Positions 1 to 10,013 are shown, counted from the first letter of the stretch. The stretch is DNA of 64,000 nucleotides from Taudactylus pleione (GCA_031769625.1 JAUIMM010000115.1:18492501-18556500); one strand, 5' to 3'. Program-made: numbers and translations. Notes: a model not told the origin generated them from the letters alone.

Positions 1-40
1 TCTACCCAGGAGAGGGACCCCCTAACCTAACTGTGTCACA
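1..40 (+). repeat. 3' end of the 5' LTR (truncated by window start)
   Basis: All 40 bases match 5028-5067 and end TGTCACA. The rest of this LTR lies outside the window. Confidence 0.9.
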
Positions 41-43
41 ATA

Positions 44-61
44 TGGTGGAAAATATGGGAA
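44..61 (+). other. candidate primer binding site
   Basis: TGGTGGAAAATATGGG starts three bases after the LTR. A TGG start just downstream of the 5' LTR is the usual form of a site complementary to a tRNA 3' end. I could not match it to a particular tRNA. Confidence 0.35.
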
Positions 62-235
62 ACCACACACATTGAAGTTGCAGCAAGAGGAAAACTTTCC
101 ATTTAAAAATTAAAGGGAAAGACACCCAATTTGTAAGTGTGGAAATAACGCTGTGTCCTTGGAGTCCCATAGAGGAGGCGTCAGCCAATGCTCAGAGAGG
201 CAAGGTTCAGCTTCCAACCTACACCCCAGGACAAA

Positions 236-649
236 ATGGAGGACATTATTAAGGCCTTGCTCCAAGCTACAGCAGCTCAGCAGGAGACAAACAAACTTCA
301 GCAGGAATCTACCAGAGCTCAGCAGGAATCCACCAGGGTGCAACTGTTGGCCTTGGAGAAAGCCCAGAGGCAACAACAGGTCGCCATTGAGGAAACCTAC
401 CAGGCCATAAAAGAGGTGGTACAGCACCTTCTCGCCCGGCCCAGAGATGTTGCTACTGGTCCTCCCACCCCCACTCACTCCGTACGAGCCAGTCACTTCC
501 TCCAAAAGATGACTTCGGGCGATGATGTGGAGGCCTATCTCGCCGCGTTTGAAAGAACGGCCGAAAGGGAGAGTTGGCCCAAGGAGCAGTGGGCAAGTCT
601 GGTGACACCTTTTTTGTCTGGGGAGCTATTTCGACTTATGCCTGGCTGA
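236..649 (+). pseudogene. gag: Gag amino-terminal part (Gmr1-like), frameshifted
   Basis: Gag is the structural protein that packages retrotransposon RNA. The ATG at 236 ([10 protein letters not shown]) is preferred to the in-frame ATG at 188 because the Gag-like helical, Gln/Glu-rich sequence starts there. Residues 1-75 are a QQE-rich amphipathic region, probably coiled coil. A capsid-like part follows ([20 protein letters not shown], then a [16 protein letters not shown] stretch). The frame ends at 649, while the homologous continuation is in another frame that is open from 606. The frames overlap at 606-649, next to a run of six T at 610-615, so a one-base slippage indel is likely. The break lies inside capsid, not at a gag/pol boundary, so it is probably a mutation rather than programmed frameshifting. 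Confidence 0.8.
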
Positions 650-692
650 TGCCAAGGACTATAAAAGACTAAAACAGGAGATTCTAACTCGC

Positions 693-3600
693 TTGGGAGT
701 CACCACCTTTGTTCGTGCCCAACGGGTCCACCGCTGGGAGTTCCATAGGGACAAGCCTCCACGTTCACAGATGCATGACCTCGTCCATCTGTCCTCAAAA
801 TGGCTACAGCCCGAGACGCTGATGGGACCACAGATCGTGGAAAGGGTCGTGATGGACCGGTACCTGCGATCATTACCTGTGACTCTGCGCAAGTGGGTGA
901 GCCATGCAGACCCTAAGTCCGCGGACCAGTTGGTCGAGCTGGTGGAGAGGTACGTGGCGGCTGAGGAGCTGATGAGTATGCCCCACCGAGCCCCGATGGT
1001 GCACCGGCGAACTCCCAGAGACACTGGTAAGACTGTTCCAGGGGAGAAGGGTGCTGGGCGGTGGAATGTACCTAAGACTGAGGGTGTAGAACCTGGAGAC
1101 AGGCCTTCCAGGCCGGGAAGGTTCTTGCCCCGTAAACGACTAGACATTAATATGACTCAGTGTTTCCGATGTGGTGGCTTCGGCCATATTGCCGCTAATT
1201 GTGCACTTACAACTGAACCTATGCAATGTGATACTGCTCATGTCTACCGCAGGGGGTCTTTCTTTGCACAGACAGCCTGTACGGCTGACCAGCAGGCTGA
1301 GACTAATAAGCACATGTGTGTACTCACTGTAGATGGCAACCGAGTAGAGGCACTGTTAGACTCTGGTAGCTTGGTGACACTTATAAAAGCTGAGCTGGTG
1401 AACCCCTTGAGGCATACAGGGAAAACTGTTGGTGTGACCTGCATACATGGGGATACTCGATATTATGTTACAGCTGAGGTGAACATCGAGACACCATGTG
1501 GCTCTGCTATAGTTTCTGTGGGTTTGGTGCATGGTCTGGTGTACGATGCAATATTGGGGAGAGACTTTGCTCACTTCTGGAAGTTGTGGGAAAGCTGTTT
1601 TGTTCTAGAGGTGAACAACCCCAATCCATTTGAGAAGGTTGTCGATGTAGTGGAGGAGGGAGTTTCTTCTGAGTCAGAGTTATTCCCTTTTTCTACTATG
1701 GTTGGCGAACTAGAGAATGCGGAACGTGACGGTGGCCCGCCAACTGATGTGCCTCCCATTGAGGTGGGAAGTGTTGTTGGGCCAGGTGATCATCTGCCTG
1801 ATTTAGAGGTCAGAAGAGAGGTCTTTGCCGTCGAGCAGTTGAATGACCCTATTTTGGTAAAAGCCAGGGAGAATGTAAAAGTAGTTGATGGTAAACCCGT
1901 AGACCCTGATAGTCCTTTGTCCTATCCCCACATGGCAATGTGTCAGGATTTGTTATATCAGGTGACTAAGAAGGGGGAAGATGTTGTGGAACAACTAATA
2001 GTTCCCAAAGCCTACAGAAGAACAGTGTTGGATCTGGCCCATGGTGATATAATGGCAGGCCATCTAGGGGTAGAGAAAACCACTGAGCGAATAATGCAGA
2101 GGTTTTTCTGGCCCGGGCTTCATAAAGAGATATCTGACTTTTGCGCATCCTGCTCTGAGTGTCAGTATCATGCTCCCAGGCCACATTTTAGGGGTCCACT
2201 AGTTTCATTGCCTATCATAGAGGTGCCGTTTGAAAGAATAGCGATGGATTTGGTTGGACCCTTAATGAAGTCTGCCAGGGGACACCAGTATATTCTGGTC
2301 ATAATGGATTACGCTACCAGGTACCCGGAAGCGATCCCGTTGCGCAATACGTCAACCAAGACCATTGCCAGAGAGCTAGTTCATGTCTTTAGCAGGCTGG
2401 GTATACCCAAGGAGATACTAACTGACCAGGGTACACCGTTTATGTCCAAAGTCATGAAAGAGTTATGCCGCCTGTTCAAAATCGAACAGTTAAGAACTTC
2501 GGTTTATCACCCCCAAACCGATGGGCTGGTCGAGAGGTTTAACAAGACGTTAAAACACATGCTTAGGAAAGTGGTCGACAAGTATGGTAGGGATTGGGAC
2601 TACTTATTGCCGTATTTATTGTTGGCCATAAGAGAAGTTCCCCAGTCCTCCACCGGGTTTTCACCCTTCGACTTGTTGTATGGGAGACACCCAAGGGGGT
2701 TACTAGACATTGCCAAAGAGACATGGGAGGGGCAGTCTAGTCCTTACAAAATGGTGATTGAGTATGTTTCTCAAATGCAGGAGAGAATTTCTGCGGTAGT
2801 GCCGATAGTGAGAGAGCACCTGGAACAGGCTCAACAGACACAGCAGAGGGTATACAACCGCAATGCTCGGTTACGCAGCTTTGCTCCTGGGGACAGAGTG
2901 TTAGTATTGGTTCCCACTGTGGAAAATAAACTTTTGGCTAAATGGCAAGGGCCCTTTGAAATCTTAGAAAGAGTGGGGCAGGTCAATTACAAAGTTTACC
3001 AGCCGGGGAAAAGAAAGCGGGAACAGATATACCATATAAATCTGTTAAAGCCCTGGAAAGATAGAACGGTACTGTCGGCCATCCGAGACCCTCCAGTAAG
3101 TCCAGGGCCCTTAGTTCCCGAAGTGACAGTGGCAAAAACCCTGTCGGCAATTCAACAACAAGAGTTCAAGGAGTTTCTGATTAGAAATAGGGTGCTGTTC
3201 TCTGACGTACCTGGGAAAACCTCGGTCATTAAACATGACATCATCACTGACCCAGGGGTTAAAGTTAATCTAAAGCCCTATAGGTTACCAGAAGCACAAA
3301 GAGAATCGGTGTTGAAAGAAATTAAAAATATGCTAGAGTTAGGGGTTATTGAAGAATCACATAGTGAATGGTCAAGTCCCATTGTGTTGATTCTAAAGCC
3401 CGACGGGAGTGTGCGTTTCTGCAATGACTTCCGAAAGTTGAACAGTGTTTCAAAATTCGATGCCTACCCGATGCCAAGAGTGGATGAACTGATTGAGAGA
3501 CTAGGGACGGCCAGGTATTTAACCACTCTTGACCTAACCAAAGGGTATTGGCAAGTACCGTTAACCGAGAGCGCCAAACAAAAGACAGCTTTTTCAGCGC

Positions 3601-4793
3601 CAGAGGGCTTGTTTCAGTACAAGATGTTGCCCTTCGGGCTACATGGGGCACCTGCTACCTTCCAAAGAATGATGGACAGGGTTCTAAGGCCCCATAGACA
3701 GTATGCGGCTGCTTATCTGGATGACGTGGTTGTTCATAGTCCTGATTGGCAGTCTCACTTACCCAGGGTGCAAGCAGTGTTGGACTCCATCTATAAGGCA
3801 GGTTTGACAGCCAACCCAAAAAAGTGTTGTCTAGGCACGGAGGAAGTAAAATATCTTGGATACACCATTGGCAGAGGCCTGATAAAGCCTCAGCTCAATA
3901 AAGTTGATGCTATACAAAACTGGCCACGGCCTCTGAATAAGAAGCAGGTGAGAGCCTTCTTGGGAATTACGGGGTACTACAGGAGGTTTATACCCAACTT
4001 TGCCACCATGGCTGTCCCACTGACTGACCTGACCAAAGGCAAACAAAAAGTCATGGTAGAATGGAGTCCTGAGGCAGAGAAAGCTTTTCAGGAGTTGAAA
4101 GTAGCGTTGTGTTCCCAACCAGTCCTGATGACTCCTAATTTTGAGAGGGAATTCATAGTACAAACCGATGCATCAGAAGTAGGTATAGGAGCGGTCCTGT
4201 CCCAGAACAAGGAGGGTGAGGAACACCCTATTTTCTATCTTAGCAGAAAGTTGAATGTACATCAGAGAAACTATGCCACAGTGGAGAAGGAGGCGTTGGC
4301 CATAAAGTGGGCATTAGAGGCTCTCAGGTACTACTTGGTCAGAAGAAAGTTCAAATTGATCACTGACCATGCCCCTCTGAAGTGGATGTCTGAAAATAAG
4401 GACAGTAATGCGAGAATTACAAGATGGTTCTTGGCGTTACAAACTTTTAAATTTTCAGTGGAACACAGGCCAGGAAGCCAGCTGGCCAATGCTGACGCAT
4501 TGTCACGTGTTCATTGTTTGGGGGCTTCAGTTGTTCCGCCCCACAGGTCGAAACAAAGGGGGGGATATGTGATAGGATCACTGGTAAAGTGGTCTGTGGC
4601 AGGTACATTTGTCCCAGATTCCTGTCTTTTGTGTTTTAAACCCCCAGGAGAAAGTCTGCAGTGTAGCAGGCTTGAGTTTCGGTTTTTTGAAAAGCTGGTT
4701 TGTGACCTGGGGGTTGTGGGTGAGAGGAGAGGGAGGGCTCCACCCACGGCCACTCCAGGCAGGGAGTTTGCTCAGAGACACTTGGAAACCTAA
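693..4793 (+). CDS. gag-pol: Gag C-terminus plus Pol polyprotein: SCAN-like capsid, CCHC, PR, IN, RT, RNase H
   Basis: An uninterrupted frame of 1366 codons; 693 is a TTG and the same frame is open upstream to 606, so this is not a true start. Residues 1-95 resemble the SCAN domain (LRKWVSHADPKSADQLVELV). A CCHC knuckle lies near 157-170 (CFRCGGFGHIAANC). The aspartic protease motif LLDSGS is near 220. Integrase follows: HHCC zinc region about 448-492, then catalytic D (AMDLVGPL), D (TDQGTPF) and E (LVERFNKTL), about 517-613. RT covers about 860-1020 with YLDD at 1008-1011. RNase H starts near 1156 (VQTDASEVGIG). The frame runs through the purine tract about 225 bases into the 3' LTR, so the true Pol end may be earlier or the tail may be LTR-encoded. 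All visible catalytic motifs are intact. Confidence 0.92.
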   Translation: MGVTTFVRAQRVHRWEFHRDKPPRSQMHDLVHLSSKWLQPETLMGPQIVERVVMDRYLRSLPVTLRKWVSHADPKSADQLVELVERYVAAEELMSMPHRAPMVHRRTPRDTGKTVPGEKGAGRWNVPKTEGVEPGDRPSRPGRFLPRKRLDINMTQCFRCGGFGHIAANCALTTEPMQCDTAHVYRRGSFFAQTACTADQQAETNKHMCVLTVDGNRVEALLDSGSLVTLIKAELVNPLRHTGKTVGVTCIHGDTRYYVTAEVNIETPCGSAIVSVGLVHGLVYDAILGRDFAHFWKLWESCFVLEVNNPNPFEKVVDVVEEGVSSESELFPFSTMVGELENAERDGGPPTDVPPIEVGSVVGPGDHLPDLEVRREVFAVEQLNDPILVKARENVKVVDGKPVDPDSPLSYPHMAMCQDLLYQVTKKGEDVVEQLIVPKAYRRTVLDLAHGDIMAGHLGVEKTTERIMQRFFWPGLHKEISDFCASCSECQYHAPRPHFRGPLVSLPIIEVPFERIAMDLVGPLMKSARGHQYILVIMDYATRYPEAIPLRNTSTKTIARELVHVFSRLGIPKEILTDQGTPFMSKVMKELCRLFKIEQLRTSVYHPQTDGLVERFNKTLKHMLRKVVDKYGRDWDYLLPYLLLAIREVPQSSTGFSPFDLLYGRHPRGLLDIAKETWEGQSSPYKMVIEYVSQMQERISAVVPIVREHLEQAQQTQQRVYNRNARLRSFAPGDRVLVLVPTVENKLLAKWQGPFEILERVGQVNYKVYQPGKRKREQIYHINLLKPWKDRTVLSAIRDPPVSPGPLVPEVTVAKTLSAIQQQEFKEFLIRNRVLFSDVPGKTSVIKHDIITDPGVKVNLKPYRLPEAQRESVLKEIKNMLELGVIEESHSEWSSPIVLILKPDGSVRFCNDFRKLNSVSKFDAYPMPRVDELIERLGTARYLTTLDLTKGYWQVPLTESAKQKTAFSAPEGLFQYKMLPFGLHGAPATFQRMMDRVLRPHRQYAAAYLDDVVVHSPDWQSHLPRVQAVLDSIYKAGLTANPKKCCLGTEEVKYLGYTIGRGLIKPQLNKVDAIQNWPRPLNKKQVRAFLGITGYYRRFIPNFATMAVPLTDLTKGKQKVMVEWSPEAEKAFQELKVALCSQPVLMTPNFEREFIVQTDASEVGIGAVLSQNKEGEEHPIFYLSRKLNVHQRNYATVEKEALAIKWALEALRYYLVRRKFKLITDHAPLKWMSENKDSNARITRWFLALQTFKFSVEHRPGSQLANADALSRVHCLGASVVPPHRSKQRGGYVIGSLVKWSVAGTFVPDSCLLCFKPPGESLQCSRLEFRFFEKLVCDLGVVGERRGRAPPTATPGREFAQRHLET
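4551..4567 (+). other. polypurine tract
   Basis: AAACAAAGGGGGGGATA sits directly before the LTR start TGTGATAGG, the expected plus-strand primer position. Confidence 0.75.
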
Positions 4794-5067
4794 CTGTGAG
4801 TGTTGTGCTGTGCTTTTGTTGCTGGTGAGGGCATTAGGCCCTGCCAGGTTCTGGTAGTGAGGGAACTACCTGTGAAGTTAGTGCCCTGACAGGGCTAGGA
4901 TTTATATGTATGTTTTCGTTATATTTCTGACATTGTACAATAAAGACTGGCGCCGACCAGCTTGTACTTGCATCCAGACTGGTGTGCTGCTTCCCTGCTG
5001 CTGTGTGTGTGTGTAAGGAAGGAGTCCTCTACCCAGGAGAGGGACCCCCTAACCTAACTGTGTCACA
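4568..5067 (+). repeat. 3' LTR of the Gmr1-like element, 500 bp
   Basis: It starts TGTGATAGG after the purine tract and ends TGTCACA. The last 40 bases equal the start of the window. AATAAA at 4939-4944 is a plausible poly(A) signal. The Pol frame overlaps its first 226 bases. Confidence 0.9.

Positions 5068-5110
<43 letters not shown>
5068..5110. repeat. (TA)n(CA)n microsatellite
   Basis: Alternating TA for about 24 bases is followed by CA repeats. The Gypsy element inserted at or beside this tract, so its target duplication cannot be read. Confidence 0.9.
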
Positions 5111-6055
5111 GAGGCGGCCCTAGGCATAGACAAACTAAGCAATTGCTTAGGGTATTTGGAATGGCAATGGTTTGTGGCAGGCACTGCGACACCACTGTTT
5201 GCTGCTGCTGGTCCGGATCTGAGCTGTCAGTTGAACTCTGATCGGGCCCGGCAGAAGCAAACAGTGAGTGGGCAGGCAGCAGTGGAAAGCCAGCGGTGAA
5301 TGCAGAGGCAGGGCACCTGATTGAAAGGGCTCTACTAGTTGCCAGGCGACTGTGATCGGAGCTGTCAGCTTCGAACAGGCTGCAGCAGGCAGCTCACAGC
5401 CAGCAAGCAGGTCCAGGGAGGCAGGAGCAGACTAGCAGGCTCTGCACAGTGGGGGCAGTGGGCACTGGGCATCAACAAAAATGGCAGTTGGTCTCTGGAG
5501 ACCAGCAGGCTAAGCCTGCACTGACTCACTGTAGCCTTCCAGCGCCACCCCCACAAAGCCACCCCCACAAAGCGCAGTGAGGAGGATTCAGCAGGAGATG
5601 CAAAATAGCCAGCCGGTTTTAAAAAGTAACTGTGTTAGTTTTAAAAAGTAACTGTGTTATAAAAATTTTTTGATTAAAGTCAACTAAGCATGCAGTGAGG
5701 AGTGCTGGTGCCAGGGGTTAAAGTGGGCCGGAACGGGGCGGAACTGCGTTCCGTCACTTCTATTTGGAGACGGAACCAGTTCCACCTCCTCCAACCCACC
5801 TTAGCTCGGCGCCACTGGAGGGCTCCATTTGCCGGGCACCCGCTGAGATTTTGTTACCAGCGGGCGCCCGGCTCCCTCCACGCAGTGCCAGTAGCAGCCA
5901 GAGGCTGGAGCTCAAACTTGAGCTACGACTTCCGGCTCCACTCCCCCCACGGGCACTATTGGTCCTCTCTCCCATAGTTCAGAGGACTTGGAGCAGCCAG
6001 GCGAACCGGAGGCACGCAGAAGCGGGGCTTAAGGTAAGTATTGTGGGTTTTTTTT
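5111..6055. other. no gene seen; diverged dispersed-repeat sequence
   Basis: There is no recognisable coding sequence. A short direct repeat (GTTTTAAAAAGTAACTGTGTTA) occurs twice near 5613-5660. The segment 5700-6030 is GC-rich with CGGAAC/GTTCCG words and may be a transposon remnant. Confidence 0.4.
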
Positions 6056-6059
6056 GTGT

Positions 6060-6838
6060 GTAAGCAGCACTATAGGGGGCATAACTACTGGGGGGCATTA
6101 CACAAGGGGCATTACACAGCAGGCATTACACAGGGTGCACTACTACTACTGGGGGCATTACATGGGGCATAACACATGGGGCATTACTACTGGGGGCATT
6201 ACACAGGGGGCACTACTGCTGGGGGCATTACACAGGGGGCACTACTGCTGGGGGCATTAATACTGGGGGCCTTACAAATTGGGCACTTCTACTACTGGAG
6301 GCATTACTACAGGGGGCATTACTATTGGGGGCACTACTATGGGGCACCACTCCTGGGGGCACTGCTTAAGGGGCACTACAACTACTGTGGGCTCTGTGTA
6401 AAGGGCACCACTACTGGGGGCACTGAATAAGGGGCACTGCTTAAGGGGCACCACTACTGGGGTCACTGAATAAGGGACACTTCCACTGTGGGCACTGCAT
6501 AAGGGGCTTTACCACTACTAGGGGCACTGCATAAGGGGCAGCAATGTTGGGGGCACTGAGTAAGGGCCACTATCACTGTGGGCACTGCATAAGGGACACT
6601 AACACTACTGGGGGCACTGCATAAGGGGCACCACTACTGAGGGCACTGCATAAGGGGCACTACCACTACTGGGGCAACTTCATAAGGGGCACTACCACTA
6701 CTGGGGCCACTGCATAAGCGGTACTACCACTACTGGGGGCACTGCATAAAGGGCACCACTACTGGGGATCTGCATCAGGAGCACCACTAAAATGGGCATT
6801 ACATTTGCATAAGGGGCACTACTGTTGTGGGCATTGTA
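6060..6838 (+). repeat. minisatellite built on GGGGCAYTACTACTG-like units
   Basis: Variants of GGGGGCATTACACA, GGGGCACTACTACTG and GGGCACTGCATAAG recur every 13-30 bases. The array resumes at 7378-7500 after an L2-like insertion. Short reading frames here simply translate the repeat. Confidence 0.85.
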
Positions 6839-6839
6839 T

Positions 6840-7377
6840 AAGGTCTCCGTTCATGAGCACTTAATCTGCAATGCCTTGATTCTCCTTGCCATCACCAAAC
6901 CCTGGCTATACCCCTCTGACACCACTGCTCCTGCAAAATTCCTCCATCACGTGGCTTCCTGGCTCTTAATCTTCAAATGGGCCCTCAAGACCCATTTCTT
7001 CCTCAATGCTCTCCAGCGCTCATCCTAACCCACTACTCTATGCTCCTTCCTCACTATCTAGCCCATCTGTGTCACCCCTGTTTGTCTGACCCTCCCCTCA
7101 GAATGTAAGCTCTCACGAGCAGGGCCCTCTTTCCTCACGTGCTTCTTCTTGCCTTACTTTTACTTTCATTTACAATGGCACCTAAAACTGATTACTGACA
7201 CCCTGCTGCTTATTTAGGTGTTATGCAGCATTGTTTATAAATCATGTACTTGTCTTGCATTGTCTGTACTGTTAATAATTGTTGTCTTGTGTGCTCATTT
7301 GTTTCTGTACTTTGTAAGGCGCTGCGGAACCCTTGTAGCGCCATATAAATTAAGGATAATAATAATAAGGATAATAA
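6840..7377 (+). mobile_element. LINE (L2-like) 3' end fragment inserted in the minisatellite
   Basis: The segment contains AGAATGTAAGCTCTCACGAG (L2-type 3' UTR wording), then GTAAGGCGCTGCGGAACC and GCGCCATATAAATTAAGG, and finishes in GATAATAATAA repeats. The same ordered blocks recur at 29880-30228. Just upstream a frame reads KWALKTHFFLNAL, possibly the end of the RT ORF. The minisatellite flanks both sides. Confidence 0.65.
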
Positions 7378-7500
7378 TAAGGGGCACTACTATTGTGGGC
7401 ATTGTGTATAAGGGGCACAAATGTGGGCATTGTGTAAAAGGGGCACTGCTGTGTGTCATACATGAATAAGGGACACTACTATGTGGTGTAATGTGAATTG
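7378..7500 (+). repeat. continuation of the GGGGCACTACTAT minisatellite
   Basis: Same unit type as 6060-6838, placed immediately after the GATAATAA tail. Confidence 0.8.
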
Positions 7501-8156
7501 GGTTAATCAAGATTGTGCTAATGTGTGGTGTAATTTGAATTGGGAATACTATTGTGTGACCACGCCCATTTCTTTTGTGACCATGCCCCTTTCTGCACGC
7601 GCTGTCCCTTAATTTATAAAAGCGCCAAGGGGGAAGGTCCACTACTTCTCTAGGACCACTTTAAGCACTGGCTTGTGTTATGTGCTGGCTGGTTTAGAGG
7701 TGATGAGTGAGGCTGTGATCTGTGCTGCTTGGTGAGGGGTGTTGTACTGGGAGAGGGTAGAGGGGTTCTATGTGAACGGTGGTGTGCTGGATGAGGATTG
7801 CTGTGAGGGAGAGAGATGATGTGTGTTGATGGCTGACTCTGTAATCTGTGCTTGCTGGGTGATGGGTGCTGTGCTGTGAGACAGGGAGAGGGGTGCTGGG
7901 TCAGAGGCGGAACTAGCAGCGGTGCAGCTGGTACATTGCACTGACCTGGGCCTGCCGCAATGAAGGGGCACGCAGCGGGCAGCAGTATAATGAGTCTGAC
8001 TGACTCATTTTACTCCGGTGACCTCTGTGCCACTGGCCATAAAAAAGGAGGATGCCTGGATAGTTGTATATTTTGTACATTTAGCACATGTTTCTTTAAC
8101 AAAATACAATAAACCATAAACCAATGTGTTATTTTTGATGTCCATGTATTACACTA
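7501..8156. other. no gene seen
   Basis: GT-rich sequence with loosely repeated GTGCTGTGCTGTGAG and GAGGGGTGCT words. No domain-bearing reading frame. Confidence 0.5.
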
Positions 8157-8433
8157 AGGCCCTGATTCAGAGCCGCTCGCAAAAGGCGAGTGCTCGCTCT
8201 GAATCAGGGCGGCCGCTTTTTTTTAAAAAAAAAACAGCCTCCTGGCCGCTCGCTAAACTGTGGGTGACCACCCACAGCTTTTGCGAGTGGCCGGGTGATG
8301 GTCGCGATGGTCGTGACCATCGGGCTTGTGACGAGACCCTTGTGGTAGGGTCTCGTCTGCCGCAAGCCCCAGTGAGCTTCCGGCTCTAATAGAGCTGGAA
8401 GCTCACTACTGACATCACTCGTGATGTCAGTAG
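8157..8433. repeat. chain of consecutive perfect or near-perfect hairpins
   Basis: Hairpins follow one another: a GGCCCTGATTCAGAGC-type palindrome (about 8158-8210); 8244-8292 with inner stem CTGTGGGTG/CACCCACAG; 8305-8322 (CGATGGTC GT GACCATCG); 8322-8369 (GGGCTTG plus ACGAGACCCT stems); 8371-8407 (AGTGAGCTTCC/GGAAGCTCACT); 8406-8433 (CTACTGACATCAC/GTGATGTCAGTAG). It begins with the terminal motif of the MITE family seen at 9003. Confidence 0.85.
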
Positions 8434-8525
8434 GGCCACCTTCAAACAGCAGGCATTACTCAGTTTGACCAGCCACCCCCCCTCCCCGCAGACAAAATGG
8501 GGCGAGCTGTCGATCAACATTCGGA

Positions 8526-8803
8526 TGCCGCGTTGGTTGGAATGAAAATCTGGTAAGGAATGAAAGCAAATGACAATCAGCAATTTGCTCCCAAACGCCG
8601 GAAAATTAACAAAAACTGTTGTTTGTTAAATGTTTGATCTAAACAATTTGTTCAAACTTGTCTGACGACCATTTATCTGTTTTCTGGCATTTAGGAGCAA
8701 ATTGCTGATGATCATTTACTCCTATTCCTTACCAGATTTTCATTCCAACCAATCAACAAGTTGGCTGGTTGGATGTAAGTTGGTCTAGTGTGTGGCCAGC
8801 TTT
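8526..8803. mobile_element. MITE with TTGGTTGGAATGAAAATCTGG inverted repeats
   Basis: A perfect 29-bp inverted repeat (8533-8561 and 8724-8752) encloses further matching arms containing CAGCAATTTGCTCC. The right terminus extends to GTGTGGCCAGCTTT; the left terminus looks shortened. A related copy lies at 36030-36240. Confidence 0.75.
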
Positions 8804-9002
8804 ACACATATAGACTAACACATAATTAACAAACCAAAGCATTACCGCATGATAACCTTGCTGCGAACATTATGAATCACTAACAAATTGCTACAGACTT
8901 GCAGCATACAATTTACCACATATAACCATTATCCAAGTCCATATCCCTCTAAGCCATTAAACTATTCAATACTTAGCCATTAATGTAGTCCAGATGTGCT
9001 GA

Positions 9003-9603
9003 GGGCCTGATTCAGAGCCGCTCGTAAGCGGCCGCTCGTTCGCTCTGAGCGATGTTCGCACAACTGCGCATGCGTATGGGTCATAATGCGCATGCGCAAA
9101 CCAGTCATTGCAGTTGGAAATCGTGCGCTCGTAAAACAGCGAGTGGCTGCTAATTTGATTGACAGAATGTACCGTTTGTGGGTGGTAACAGGGGAAGGTG
9201 CTTTAAAAACGGGGGAGTGGAGAACCGAACGCAGGCGTGCCTAACGGTCAAAAGGGCGTTTAATGGGAGTGCATAATTAGTAAAGGAGCGTCATCGACCA
9301 CGTCACTTGGTTGTCTTTTAGCCTGAACTGCTCGCAGTGATAACGATAAGAAAAACCTACCACAACACTGCGAGCAGTTCAGACGCCTTTTGATGTTCCC
9401 GATTAATCTAATAAATACCGGAGATGACGTGTGATGCGAACGGCAAAGGGGCGTCTTTACAAAATAGCGAGCGCATTTTTTGTACGCTCGCTCAGACATA
9501 GAGGCGTCAACACACTGCAAAGAGCGAGAGCGCTCAATTTAAATATCCGGCCCCTTTTTTAGAACGACCGTCCGCAAATAGCGTCCGGCTCTGAATCAGG
9601 CCC
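9003..9603. mobile_element. MITE (GGGCCTGATTCAGAGCCG termini), Harbinger-like
   Basis: Perfect 18-bp TIRs are flanked by TGA at 9000-9002 and 9604-9606. Three-base TSDs are typical of PIF/Harbinger elements. No transposase is encoded. The family recurs at 12809, 24136, 51461, 52840, 55571 and 63536. Confidence 0.8.
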
Positions 9604-9674
9604 TGAGTTCCATGGTGCTGGTCTAGGTGTAGCAGAGAGAGTGTGTCCTGTGTTACCCTCTGCTAGTTCATTAT

Positions 9675-10013
9675 AGGGATGGCCATCGGCAATCGATGAT
9701 CCAGAATCATCGATAATTTATGGCCAATGTTGCATGTTTTTACCATCGATGGAGGAGAACCAGATGGTTTTCCTCCATTGATGGAACAGCACAACCTAAA
9801 GGTTTTTTTGTTTACAAGGTGCCGGGACACTGAGCATAGCTCCGCCTCCAAAACCCGCTAAGCCCTGTTCCTGGTTTTGTTTGGCCCACCGGACAGTCAA
9901 TCAAAGAATAGGGATGACCATCGGTTCGTGAAACCATCGATGATCATCCATTGATGGCCACTTGCTATTTTGCAATTGATGGTAACCACCGATGGTAACC
10001 ACTCCGATGGCCA
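9675..10013. mobile_element. hAT-like MITE remnants with CCATCGATGG words
   Basis: TAGGGATGGCCATCGG at 9675 and TAGGGATGACCATCGG at about 9909 resemble hAT termini, and CCGATGGCCATC closes the segment. ATCGATGG-type motifs recur. A matching 8-bp TSD was not found, so this may be two nested or truncated copies. Confidence 0.45.

Larger units (their letters stand above)
1..5067 (+). mobile_element. Gmr1-like Ty3/Gypsy LTR retrotransposon, near complete (5' LTR cut by window edge)
   Basis: The first 40 bases are identical to the last 40 bases of the LTR at 4568-5067, so the element enters the window inside its 5' LTR. Between the LTRs lie a gag start at 236, a long Gag-Pol frame to 4793 and a purine tract at 4551-4567. 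Pol domains run protease, integrase, reverse transcriptase, RNase H. That order, with integrase before RT, is typical of Ty1/copia, but the RT sequence is Gypsy-like. Among Gypsy elements it is known from the Gmr1 clade first described in Atlantic cod. The LTR ends form a short TGTGA/TCACA inversion. The visible LTR identity suggests a fairly recent insertion, although one frameshift disables gag. Confidence 0.9.

Noticed and set aside
1571..4163. Antisense frames across the Gypsy pol
   Set aside because: They are shadows of the strongly conserved plus-strand polyprotein.
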